From NCBI GenBank assembly GCA_029851415.1, contig CM056744.1, positions 117,026,838 to 117,090,837 of the forward strand: a stretch of DNA of 64,000 bases, in the 5' to 3' direction. Below, piece by piece: positions 24,741 to 38,200 of the stretch. The notes below the pieces were generated by a model. That model was not told the origin of the DNA, did not search any database, and was given only the letters and a program-made list of their open reading frames with translations. Source of the DNA: Eretmocerus hayati (taxonomy: Eukaryota > Arthropoda > Insecta > Hymenoptera > Aphelinidae). A program made the translations under genes and the position numbers. The first letter of the stretch is position 1; every line of letters begins with the position of its first letter.

Positions 24741-26244
24741 TTCATCAAACTTAGAATTTTCATGTTTAATTCCTTTCTAAAAGTTGATGGGAATCTTGAC
24801 AACATGCTTTACAGCGGCATTATAATTTTCTGCTTCACATGAAATGTTCATACATTAATGAAATATTGTCGAATGCATTTGACATTTTGTACGGGAACTT
24901 GCGGACAAACCGCAAATTTGGGTCGCATCACGGAAATCAACCAATAGCTTGATTTGATCTTTCTCGTGATAACAAAGTGTTGGACAGCAAGGGTATGCAA
25001 AGGGAAAGACTTTGAGGCAATTTGATAATAATTATAATTAAGATGAACTAGACTACAATATAAACATCACGATTTCTACAAATAAGAGTGTAACAATGCT
25101 ATTACTTGCCTATCTAGAACGAAAAGATAGAATATCTTAAATTCCTGATCAAATAAAAATTGCTACATTCACTTATAAAAATATCATCAACCTATCAACT
25201 TTTTCCATCCGCGATTTTTGTGCGAGTGTGTTGTCACATCCTGACATTTTATCGTTATATTTATCACCTGTTACTTTATAGTCCAACAGCTTTCGCGATT
25301 CTGGAAATACATATTTGCGAACAAATTTAGATCAGAATACTCAGTATCTGATGGAGTTCCTTGCCACTCAAAAGTTTCGAATGGTCGTTAGAGAAAAATT
25401 GTAATGATTATTTATACATTTTTGGCTTCACTAATATTCTTCAATTTTTCTCAACATCAAAAAGATGTTTATATCATCGTGAAAAGAGAGAATGACAATT
25501 CTGAAAATATATTAAAAGTATTTCTCGCTTTTTTTCATTTCATTGCGATTTCGAATTTTATGACAGAAGTCATTTTCAAACGATGAATAGTCACCACTCT
25601 CTTCTGTATCTCAAGAGATTGATTGCACAACTTACACACGACAGAATACAATATTCTTAGATTGAATCCGTGCGAAAATAATATGAAAGTGCGGTGTCCA
25701 TCATGAGCATAATATTTGCTGAGCAGAATGTTTTCAAAAGAGTCCGGATACACAATGGAATAACAGAATGAGGTTCAAGCAATTACATAACAATGACTCC
25801 ATTTCTTCTACAGAAACATATTAAATTGAAAATGGTCCTTTTGCCAAGGACTCTTGACTGAATCGCAAGCAATCCAATCCACGTGGTAAAATTTCCTTAT
25901 ACAGAAAACACGAGTTTAGTGAACAGTGAATTGAGAAAAAGGTCAACTCTACTTCGCTAATGCTCATACAAATATCAATGGACTTTCATACACCGTTACG
26001 AAAGTTTTAAATCACAAATATCTTCTGTTCTTACTTCGATCAAATAGATGCAAAAGAATTCACGACGATGCTTCAATGTTGAATTAACCACAATGATTTG
26101 ATAAAATATTTCTCGATTCCTACGTTCGCAACTATTCTTATCTTGAAGAATTTTCGTATCAGTAAACGAGTATTCTGGAGGAAAGGTTCTCTAGTAGAAT
26201 CTACGAATTATTAAAACATTTTCTCTGAGAACACTTTGATGTGG
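24741..26244. other. Interval between convergent 3' ends, nothing seen
   Basis: SARNP (plus) and corkscrew (minus) converge here. Part of it must be 3'UTR of corkscrew. The short frames at 25.4-25.75 kb have no splice or domain support. Confidence 0.5.
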
Positions 26245-29200
26245 CTACTTTTGCCTCATACTACTGAGTGGCGATGGTAAAGTAAAACTGGTCGGGATAG
26301 CTGTTGGGTTCGGCGTTGATAGTGGCGTGTCGCTTGAATTTAAAGCTTCGCTCTTGTACCGAATATTTGTGTACTCGCGTCCTAGCTGGAGAGATTTCTG
26401 AAATTGAAATTGAATAAACGTATTACATATCCAGTGTGATCTACCGAGAAATAACAATACGTTAATCAAAACTTGAAAAAACTGAAAATCTAAGGACTGT
26501 AAAAATTAAGAGACAAACCTGTTCGGCCTGCATTCGCTGTGAAACAGTTTCAATATAGTGTAAAACAGCTAAATAGACGAATTTGTATTGTGCCTCGGTT
26601 TGAACCATTCCAGATCTCTGTGATCGTACCCTCTGAATTGTCCTCTGAATATCGATCTCACAATCCAATCCTGCAAATTAATCATTGTAAATCTCAATAT
26701 TGGAGATTGATTCGAGGAGAAATGAGATGTTAGAGAGACTTACCGTTTCTTTTGATCTGATCCAGTATCATATCAATGACTATGAATGTACCAGTTCGAC
26801 CAATGCCTGCACTGCAGTGAACGAGTACTGGACCAACGCTTGAGGAGTTGGGACCACCTGGCGAGTTATTACCGGAGATCGATTCTTGTCTTGCATTCAC
26901 GTCATGCAGAAAATTCAGCACACAACCAGGATCGGCAGGTACTCCGTGGTCAGGCCACGCCTGGAAAAAGGAAAAATAAGATTCATTCACTTTCTCTTAA
27001 GATGACAGAAATGATAGATAGTTTTCATTAATGTTAATACTCCTCACTTGAAAATGATAATGGTAGATACGCCTTGGTTCCATAAAATTAGGTTTAGTTC
27101 CTTGCAGTAAGAACTCTCTCAAGGTATAATCGGCCGTTGATGTCCTACCTAAGGCTCGTACTTTCCATTCGCCTCCGTACTCACTGGTTTCTCCCTCTTC
27201 AGGCCAGTATCGGGCACATTTATTCTGAAAATGAAATTTGCAATTGAAAAAAAAGTAGATTAATTTACTGCAAAAAATATGAGCGCAAATATGCCGAGAC
27301 TTACTTTTCCTCTTTCCATTTCTTTTGTCGTCATAACGATTACCCGAGTATTTTCTTGATAGACCATGTGCCAAAAATCTGCAACAGTATTTGGTAGGCA
27401 GCCCTGTGTTGCTATGTAACATTTATTGAGCATGCCATTATCGATGCTGCCTACAATACTCGAGTCATCTTCATTCTGTTATGAAATTTTTTGAGAGTTA
27501 GCGATACTTAAATTTGAGCCAGAGAGTTTGATTCAAGATTACTGATTATCATCAAGTCGAATGCTCACCTTGATATAATTTGCATTAATGTAATCAGAGC
27601 CAGGGACATTTGGATCGACGTCTTTTAATTTAACCCTTGTGTGATCGACTAAAAAGTGTAAAACCAATCATCAATTTTGTTTCTTATAAAAATTAACGCA
27701 TAATAATTTCATATAGTATCACTTACAGGGTAATATATTTTTGTATCTGTTTTTGGCTCGATTCTCAGGTCGAAGTCCCTCTTTTCTCGAGAACAGATGC
27801 CGACATTCCAGCTGCTGCAGCGATTCGAATTCTTCCCAGAATCCAGCCTTTCCTTTTCCACGGCCCGCTCCTTCGTCGTCTTCTCCGTTAACCCCGTTCC
27901 AACAGAGCCAACCGTTTGAACAGCCATTTTCTTTGTGTAATTGCCTAACTCGACTCTCAATACCACTTGCATTGATTCTCGTAGCATTGAAAGGTTGCCT
28001 GAAAAATACAAATTTGAATGAAATAAAAGTGGTGGTATCGTTGCATAAAAAGGGGGTTTTGGCTTCGAGTCAGTGAGAGGCAACTATCGGGATTCGCATA
28101 ATATTATTAAAAATACTCACAATCGAGTGTATAGAGGCTAATAATTACATTAAAAAAATCTAAATAGGTCTTACCTTAAATGTACAACACTCCCACTAGT
28201 CTCGACCATGGGATTTCTTTTGTAGTGTTCGATCAGATCGCTCAGACTGTCGAATTTGTCTCCGCCTCCGACATCGTACTTGTTGTCCTGAAACAAATTT
28301 AAAAATGGAAAATGGAAAATTGAAAAATAGATTCCTCAAAGAAATTTGTAAATTTTAGTTAGAAATTTCACTTGCAATACATGCCTAAAATTTTTTGTGG
28401 GTTCAACATGAAAATTCAATAAAATTACAATACGACATGGAAGATAATGAGGACTAGACATTGTGGAATTGAATATTGATTGACAATGAATAGTCAAATA
28501 CAACATAACTTGATTCTATAGCTACAATTCTTTGTTTCTCTTCTCTTATAAAATGGACAATCGAGTAGATGTCATCCCTCGTTAAAGCAAAACGGCTGAA
28601 AAAAATCATGTGTCAAACAGTGTAATAATAGAGATGAATCTCACCTGAGACCTGATCATCACATGTGTGACGCGATCATCTGTGCGAACAGACAGAACAA
28701 AGTCTCCGGGTTTACTCTGAGACTCGCGAACAAGGAACGAGCCGTTTTTGCCACGTTCCAGCATCAGTCTTTCTGCCTCTTTGGCCGACAGGTGACCGTG
28801 GAACCACCTTGAAAAAAAGATAAAAAATGAAGATACATTTGTATAATACATTTGTATTACAGAGAATCCCTCTAAAGTAAATCTTACTTATTCACGCAAT
28901 GTCTGAAGGGGAATATTATTAGTTCTGAAAATGATATTACCTCTCGGTCGTCGGGTCTGCACAATTGAGTGGATACCTCAGCTCGATGACCTCGCCATTC
29001 TTTTCACGAAGTTGGCCCCCGTTTTCCATATAAAATTGCACGAGCTCCGACAGGGTGGCAAACTTTTCGCCCCCATACAGGTCGTAGAAGTCACCCGTAT
29101 TTTGTATTTTTATGTGCGTAACCTCGCCGTTCCGCCTGCGTTACAAAAAATTCAAATGTTCAAGATTACATTGGGATTTCATTTTATTGTTCTTTCCTTC

Positions 29201-32200
29201 TTTGTGCTTGTTTTTGCAATCGTGAAAAATTTCGAAATGTTGTGTATTTTCACCTGACGGACAGCGTGAAATCGCCTGGATTTGACGAACTAGGCCTGGC
29301 AAGAAACGAGCAGTCGTAGCCTCTTTCCATCAGGAGACGCTCCGCCTCCAAGCCCGTGATGTTTGGATGAAACCATCTGTAAAATACAAATCAAAATTCA
29401 TTTTATTTCTTTTACATTGAAAACTTTTGTCAATTCAATCGAAATGTCATGGTTTCATGAAAAAATTCGAAACGAGGAAATGATTCCCAAGGATTGTTTT
29501 GAATATTTGGGTTTTTTTCAAAAAATTTCTTCTCTAAGTCTCGTCTAAATCTTTCTCAAAACGATACCCTAAAATTTGAGTTTTCCGAAAAATCAAAGAA
29601 AGACGATGGAGTATGAAAATACAGAAACTGCAAGTGGCGACATAAGTTTTCTGGTATCACTCGCATTAACAAAGAATTCCAAATTGCAGAGTGCGGGACA
29701 TAATCTCAGTCATACAGAACGAGGAAATTTTACACGTATAGAAATAACTTTTGCGTGCTACGAGACTCACAACGTGCACTTGTTGTTAACGGCATCTATG
29801 AACGGTTTCACTTTTTATTGTTACAGGTTGGAGTGATTACGAGTGGTTTAAGCTGAATTTCATGATCCGAGAGTGAAAATTTGTCAAAACTATCAAATTT
29901 CCAAACAAAAGATGAAAACTTTTAGAAGCTATAGATAATTAACATCTTTCGATTATTGGTCGTCTGATGTCAACCAATAATCTAAGATGATTTGTCTCAA
30001 AATCTTGAGGAACGTGTACCAGAATTATGATAGTAGCGAGTAGGAACGTAAATTTTCTGAGTGACAAAATATTTTCCTTATGACCATCACGCTGAATTTT
30101 TTTGAAATCTGCAGAAAAAATAAATTGCAACTGACATTAGTGACAAGCGTGTAATGTGCTTGGAGATAAATTTCTGTACAACCTCGTGTATATATTCGTA
30201 TGAATTTTGAAATGCTGTACAATCATCACGTTCCGAGCGATAAGACTTAGAAATTTTGTTCTATGCAAACGCACCTTACTTTGCTTGGGTTTGGGAAAAA
30301 TCTAAGAAGTGGTCGCCTGAAAACACAACCAACACCTTATCAAAACCTATTTCTATTTTTCTTTCAGTGAATATTTGAGATAATCTTGGCAACTTTCGAA
30401 ATGGGATTCATACAAGAACATGGGTATTCTATACTCATCTTGAATAGAATTAGCAAAATTTCGATTTTCAATAAATCAGCGATTAATGCGATAAATTGTT
30501 GTAAGTGTCGGAAAGTAAAAGAATACTGAAATTTCATGATTCAGAATCTGACCTATAGCAACGACACTATATAAAAAAAAATACATAATGGAAATCCAAG
30601 CTAGCTTATCCAAGCGTGTAAAGCCTACTCATAAAACAGGAAACACCGAATATGATAAGAGAAGACACGAAAACACAATGAAAACCACAACATAGGAACG
30701 TAAAATAAAATAAGAATGAGAAAGCGAATATGTCGTTTTCCTCGTACCGCCAACAGATCATCTTCTTTTGCACCAAATCTCACGCTTCATACAATGTAGT
30801 ATCTGTGCAACCATATACATCCATGATACATCCCATAAAATATTTCCCATCAGTTCTCTACATAACGCACTGCATCTTCCACATGTTGTGTTATATATTA
30901 CACGCCGATTTCTGCCAAATGCAGTATATAACAGTATACCAGATGAAAAGTATCAGCGAATCCGATCCGCGAGAGCGTCATAAAGCCACAGAATCGTAGC
31001 CTATCGTTATGACCCGGTAAATTTCACACGTTATTGCTTTCCATTCATACTTCACTTTTACACACTTCCTTGCACTTTCTATGCATCAGAATTAGATCGA
31101 CACTCGACACACATCGAAACACATAGAATTAGAATTTACACTTTAAAAACACAATTTTAGCGAGTGAATAAAGAAAAGAGGGATCTCAAGACTAAAAAAT
31201 TACACTACGAGAGTTTTTTTCGTGTTTGCACATAATAATAAGAGTATGATGAGTTTTCGTGCCCATGTGACATTGACGGATCCACACGAGTCGGATCGCC
31301 GCACCCGAGAGTCTCTATTTTATACAGCGAGAGTGAGACGCGTGGGCGTATTGTACAAACTTTATGTGATGTGATGGCGATGATGATGATGATAGTGATA
31401 ATGATGATGATGAGGTCGAGCTGATGCATTAAGTACTTATGCGCGGAAGTTCATTTTCCGTTACATAGTGTACATTATGTTGATTTATACTAGAGGAATA
31501 AGGGGTCAAATTCAATCTCATTTTGTGATCGATCGACGAGGCTATCACTGATTATTATTGTAAAGAGATGGTGGAAGTATAGAATATTCACTTTTTCTGA
31601 TGGTCGTTTGTCGTGGAGTATTGTTGAGACAAAAGATTGTAAAGACATTTGATGAATGATAAATGAGCTATGGAAAATTGAATTTTTGGTGGTGAGGTCA
31701 GAGTGATTGGTTGATATTGGTTGGATACTAGTTTGACATGTCTTCAGATTCTGACGGGCAAAACTCATTTTCAAATTTGAGCCGAGCGCGCAAAAAACAG
31801 ATTGTGTGATTTTTGATGCGCATCAAAAATGGTGCAGTTTCCAAAAACTATTTTTCATTACTCTAACCTAAAAATGCCGCGTTTAAATAGGATTTTAGGG
31901 TTCTCAATGAAAAAGTATATCCTTACTTCGCTTGCAAGCCCATTTTGGACACTGGAGGACATGTCTGTCTCGCTTCGCTCGACACACAATAACTGTCCTA
32001 GTGCCCAAAATGGGCTACCGCGCTCAGTACGGAAATATACTATTGCGGTATGATATTTATGTTGGACTCTTTCCTCTTGTGATAATTCTGGAACATTTCT
32101 TGAAACTCTTAGGGTAATAAGGATGCATAATTTTATTTTGAAACATTCCAACATTATACATGAATTATAAGCTGGTCAATGAAGTGCAAGGGCCATCTTG

Positions 32201-35200
32201 AATTCTATCTACTACTCTCAAAATCAGTCACGCAAATTTTCACAAAATTGGCTTTTTTGATAGAATTCGGATAATATATTTTTCGATCGACTGTGCGTAA
32301 AGCACTGCTTTACGCACGGTAGTTTATGTTCACTTTACGCCCAGTCGATCGAAAAACGTATTTCGATACTCGGGCGGGAAGTTTTGTTGCTTTACTCGTG
32401 CTGATTTCGACCCTCGCCAGGGCTCGGGCCGAAAACAATCACTCGAAAAGCAAAACTAAACTTCCCACACTTGAATCGAAAAATACTATTTCCATCTTTG
32501 GTGCGGGAAATGACTTTTCCGTACGGGTTTTTTGATTTTGTTCCCCGCACAGCTGATGGAAAAAATAGTATTCGACTCGCGGGCGGGGTGGTTTCCGCAT
32601 TCTCGTGATAATTCCAACCCTCGCCTTCGGCTCAGGCCGGATGCGCAGAAACCAGCATTCTCGCCCTCGCATCGAAACGTACTACAGTCTTTCCTCGTTA
32701 ACACGAACAACTTTAACACGAATTTTTCGTTAACCCGAACAAAATTCTTGCCCCGCAAAAACTGTATGGGCTCTTACGGGCGATTTCAGAGTTAACACGA
32801 ATTTTTTCTTACGCGAATCTTGAACGATTTTACGGCCGCGTCAAGTCAAATTTTCTCGTTAACACGAACCTGAAGTAGTTAACAGAAGCGAAGCCTGCAG
32901 AGTCAGTTTAGTCCGTCACGATGAGTAAGATTGAGCAGTCGGTTATTGATTTGAGTACGAAACTCGCTATATTAGATGAAGTTGATCGGGGCTATCAGAA
33001 AAAATGTGAAATAGCAGTGAGATTTGGAGTTCCTAGATCCACATTATCAACCATGATCAAAGACAAGGACAAAATCCGCAATATGGCTGCATCTGGAATT
33101 GAGTTACCGAGATAACACGAACACCTCGTTGACACGAACAAAATTCGTGGCCAGATGAGTTCGTGTTAACGAGGGAAGACTGTCCTAAATGTCAACTTTA
33201 TCACAGAAAAATTGTTCCTCTTGAACGAATTCAATCATCAATCCATTTACTAGAATTTACTATTGAAAAACGCTCATCTTCAGACAAAGTTTACGTGAAT
33301 ATACTTGTATCCACAGTTGAAGCTTTTGGTCACTCTAGGAAAGATTTTTGCAACGCAAAGTGAATCTCGCTCACCTTCATGAATTACAAACTTTAACGGA
33401 GAATTAATAATGCATATAGATGAAGTGCGCTGCTGGGATTACGGTCGAGGGTTCGATTACAAAGTATAAGTATTTCTCGAAATGGAATTTCTCGCTACGT
33501 AATTTTCTTGCGATGTATATAATGTACACAGAAAAACTTGACGATCTGTACAGAACTCTTGAGACGATTTCATCTCGTCGTATAGACTTCCAAGGTCTTG
33601 TTAAAATGAAATCAGGTTACTCTCGTCAACCCAAGCAGTTAATCAGCTAACGTCTTTTACGATTTCTTATTAATTGAAAATGCATTCGTGTGACAAAAGT
33701 ATATCATCATTGTGATGTCTCATCAGGTTATCCGATAGTGATTTAGTTGAAGATTTTGCCGCTTAATGGGTTGTTTTGTTTGATGAATTAGATTCATTTG
33801 AATGAGTTAGAAATGAATGAAGAATTATCTATATCTATATGAACAAGCTTAAATATCAAACTGTTCACGTCCACGAAAATGCTGTCTGTTCTAGTTTCTG
33901 TGGAAAATCATCAAGTGTGATGAGTTTGTACTTATTGTATTCATTGTTAAAAAAAAAAAACCTTTGAATAAGTATTCAAAAGTTCAATTCGGAGAGCTTG
34001 CAGTACGTACTTGCGATGGTGGATCACAGCCAAAAGAATGTGAAAAATGATTGAAAAAATAAAACCTCAAGTTAAAGAAAATACTTCTCAGACGAATTAA
34101 GGAAGGTCTTCACGACTCACCAGAAGAGTTGCTCGAGCCATATCAACACCAGAATGTCAACGCTTCTGCCAAAAAAAATCCGGAGCAGACAAATCTTTCT
34201 CACGTTTTTGACAAGTAAGAAACACTTCCAAAAATCACTCACCAATTCAAAAAAAAAAAAAAAAATTAACTACAAATCACCACAAAATCTTCTCAAAAAT
34301 AATCACAAACACGCGCAAAGTCTGACGAGCACATGCGCTTAGCGAAAAATCGTAGCGACGACTGAAGAACTGATGATGATACCACCGCGATGCCGCACAC
34401 TTCTTACACCGCAATATACCGGAGCAACAACAATCGGCAACTGCGATGCAACAGCAGCAGAAGAGAATCTGATGCTGACGCTATAATACAGGTAAAGTTA
34501 TAAAGTGTATAAAACGTGAGTAAGCTCGAATGCTCGGTATTGCGCTTGGCTTATGTGGTGGAGGAACCCGTAAAAGGAGCCAAAAGTGTACACACACACC
34601 TGATGGCCCTCGAGGATAGCAACTTTTTAAAACGAGCTTTATGGTACAAGACAATTATTCGCCTCGGGACAATTTTTTTTTGTTCATTTTCAGAGAAATT
34701 TTATTTAAATAAAAAAAGTGTGGATAGAAAATGAATTTAAACGAAAGTGAAGAGATTAGCCGAATGACTGACCAAGAAGCGTAAAAATCATCATCACGAT
34801 GAGAGAGCCTCTCCCACGCGGAGCCCATACGCCGGTATTTTCCAAGGGTATTTACGCTTCGGCGACGAGCTTTTCTCGTGGGAGGTGCGCCGTGGCGGCC
34901 TTGACTCACTCATTCAAATTCCTCCTTCTCCTCCTCCTCCTCTTCTTCGTCTTCATATCTTCTCCTCAAATTCTATACGCATTACCTACATATTATGCGA
35001 GGCATATACCCGAAAATTGCGCTCGCAAATTTATATTGAATACATTCACGTGTAAAAATGTTCGTGTAAGTGTGCAAAATGACAATAGAATTGTCATTGT
35101 ATGTGGATATTTGTACGTGGATGACACACGCGCGGGCGATATTAATAAATGTATATATAGTGTATAATGCATGCAAGATACGTGATTATATATGATGAGA

Positions 35201-38200
35201 GTTATGAGTATAGATATAAAAGTGTATGAAAGAGGAATAAATCGACGGTGAGTCATCGTGATCATCATGGACAACCTGTTCGTGGACGATCATAAACCTT
35301 CTAGAATTATATTGAACGCATTTGTATACGATGCTATAATATAATGTGCGATGTGCTTTGACTTTCTTCTTCTTCTTCTGCGCAATGTTTACAAGTGACA
35401 TGTGCTGCAAGCTCGATATTTTGAGTTTGAGTACAATGAAATTTCTCGTTACAGTACTTTGTAGGAGAATTTTTTGGAATTCGAGACTGACTGGAAGGAC
35501 TTTCTGGAGATACTTGTAAATAAACTTGAGGATTTCTATGAGAGACTGTTTGTGCGAAATATTTTGACAGGGTCGTCAGTCAAGGTCAGGATAATTCAAC
35601 TATAGTGAGAGGATGACATTCTATATAATCATCATTTGATTCTAATGAATTTCTGAAATCATATTCACGATTCAAACATGAATCTGTCAACCCATCCACT
35701 ACCGCGAGCTTTGCGCAATTAGAAACGTATTTCTGGAATCCAGAGTATTTTATTTATTTTTTGTGAAAGACGGACGAGAAATTTCAAAATTGAAGTTTTG
35801 AAAGGTTTTCGGTTTCTGTTTTTTTCTTCCATCTAATTCTGTCTTTATTGCTGGTCAGTGGCTCGATTCATTTTTCCTCGGGTCAACAAGAAATTTTTAG
35901 ATTCTTTTCAAATATCTTGGAAGTTTTGAAAGAGAATAATCACAGATTATCGGGAATCGATGTTGTCCATCACAGTACTGAAAAATTCTTGCATGAATTG
36001 ATTTTCTTTGGATCACTAGGCGATTGATTCAATATCGATAATAAAATAGAAGATTTTGGATCACGCGCAAAAAAATTAAATTTCACATGTCGAATGATAA
36101 TTAGTGGCAGAAATTCAAGGCCATAGGATTGGAATCATAACGACAATTCAAAAACTCGATTTGCATCTGTCTAAGTACCGGAAGTTATTATTTGTCAAAC
36201 TATTTTGAGTAGTCAAAAATCTGTGCAAAAAGTCAGAAGATTTTAAAATGTTCAGTCACGGCAGGAATAAATAGTCATCAGCAACATCAAGTAAAGATCA
36301 CTTGAGTTAGGATTGTGAGCAAACAGAATCCCTAACAATCCCTTGTGCTGGAAAAACCATTGGCACACCCAAAGTGTGGCGTAGTTCATAAAACTCCTGA
36401 GATATTGTAGAGTTTCGTGAGTTCAAGTCATCAAGATGCATTTAAGTATATAATCAAGCTTACATAAGAATTAACGAGAAAAAGTTCGTTAGCTGCTGTT
36501 ATAATAAGAAATCTTATTCAGAGCAGATGAAAAGTTCACAAATGCGAAACTCTCAAGTCAACTACCTAACATATTCAAGTGAGATACAGAAGCGAGATTT
36601 AATTGTGCAAAAGTTCCCAACTCTGACGCGATGCTGAGGATATGATCGCGCACATATAAAATGCAAGCCATCAAGCGATGAGTGCACCTCTTATCCGTTG
36701 AAATATCGGAGAAAAGTTGCACAGATGCAATCGCAACCAACGAATCACAGAGCGCGTGAAAGTGTATTTATGGATGTGGAATAAGTAGAAAGAGTACTGG
36801 CTATGGCCAGACAGAGTGGCACAGCAACACAGTAGATATATACGGAGGTCTCTCGGCAACAGAGCGATTTTTTACCGCAGTCAATGACTTTTCACTCGGT
36901 TTTCTGTTACTGCGATTTCTTTTCATTCTTTCAATTCTTCTTTTTTTTACCTCTAATTCGTTTCGAGGGTTGCAGGTGCTATGCGGGTAGACAATTATGC
37001 GGCATGGAAAAAACCAAATAGATTATACGTGGACCTGCGATCTTAACACGTGCTGATGCTACCCGGCGAGACTGAATTAGCAATTAAAATCGAAAATACA
37101 TATTTGAAATCACACATTACTCTTCAAACTGAGTATTGCAAAGCTGGTGTGATGGTAATCATTGATGAAAAATGAAACTCTCCAATTACCTCATTTTCAT
37201 TTTTCATTCAGTGAATCTTTACCATTTTTTGAATAATCTGAGGAGGACCACGGTTGAATACTGATAAGTTGAATCAAGACTCATTGCGAACCATCTTTTT
37301 GAATATATTTGTTGACTCAGACATTCGCCAATTTGGAACAGCAACCAAGATCTCAATCATCATATAGCTGTGGATTGTCTATGCTACAAGTTAATGTGCA
37401 GAAATAATGGATTGGTAGAAATTCACTCAAAATCCCTCCTAGGAGAAGACACAGAACTTGATGGGTTTTCATTTTGTTACGACATACATAGATCAAGGTC
37501 TACTACTTCCCTCATTAACCACTTTGAAGATGAATTATTATCACTTGAAATGAGTCGTTGCCAAAAATTGATGAAAATGTTTTCTAGCAAAACTAGCACT
37601 GATCTATGACATTTAAAAATTAAATTACATGTGAATTTAGTCTCAGCGCTCCATCAATATTGAATATTCAACATGAGGATTGATAATCAAACAAATTTCA
37701 AGCAGTGGCAATATCTCAGACACATCTAGCTATGTAGTGTTCACCATATTACATGAATGAATCATCCAATCATCATCGTGCATACAGATGAGCCACTAAT
37801 GAACTCCACAGACAATTGCTATCAACATGCTCAAAGAACTAAAAGCACTCGTACTCTACCTAGCACTGACTTCCAACAAAATTTACTGTTTCCAACTAGA
37901 ATTTGATCAATCGGTACAATTTACCTGATGACACCACTGCATAGGCACCCTACCGCTTGCCAATCATCACATAAAAACCCAACTCCACTCACCGATACAC
38001 CCAAAATCATCCTCTATATCACCACTTGCTACTAAAAAATCTGACCCTCAGACACTAGGTTCAACCAGAAGGTTGCCACGAGTATCTTGTTTACATTGGG
38101 GACCACCCAGCTTGCAAAATTTATCCTAACTTGACCCACCACCAGACGACAAAATCCACGTGTCAGCCTTCAACTTCTCAACATCCAGAAACCACGTCAC

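Noticed and set aside
34127..34147. A minus-strand ATGGCTCGAGCAACTCTTCTG with a good GTGAGT donor as corkscrew's first exon.
   Set aside because: It ends in phase 0, but the N-SH2 exon needs phase 2.
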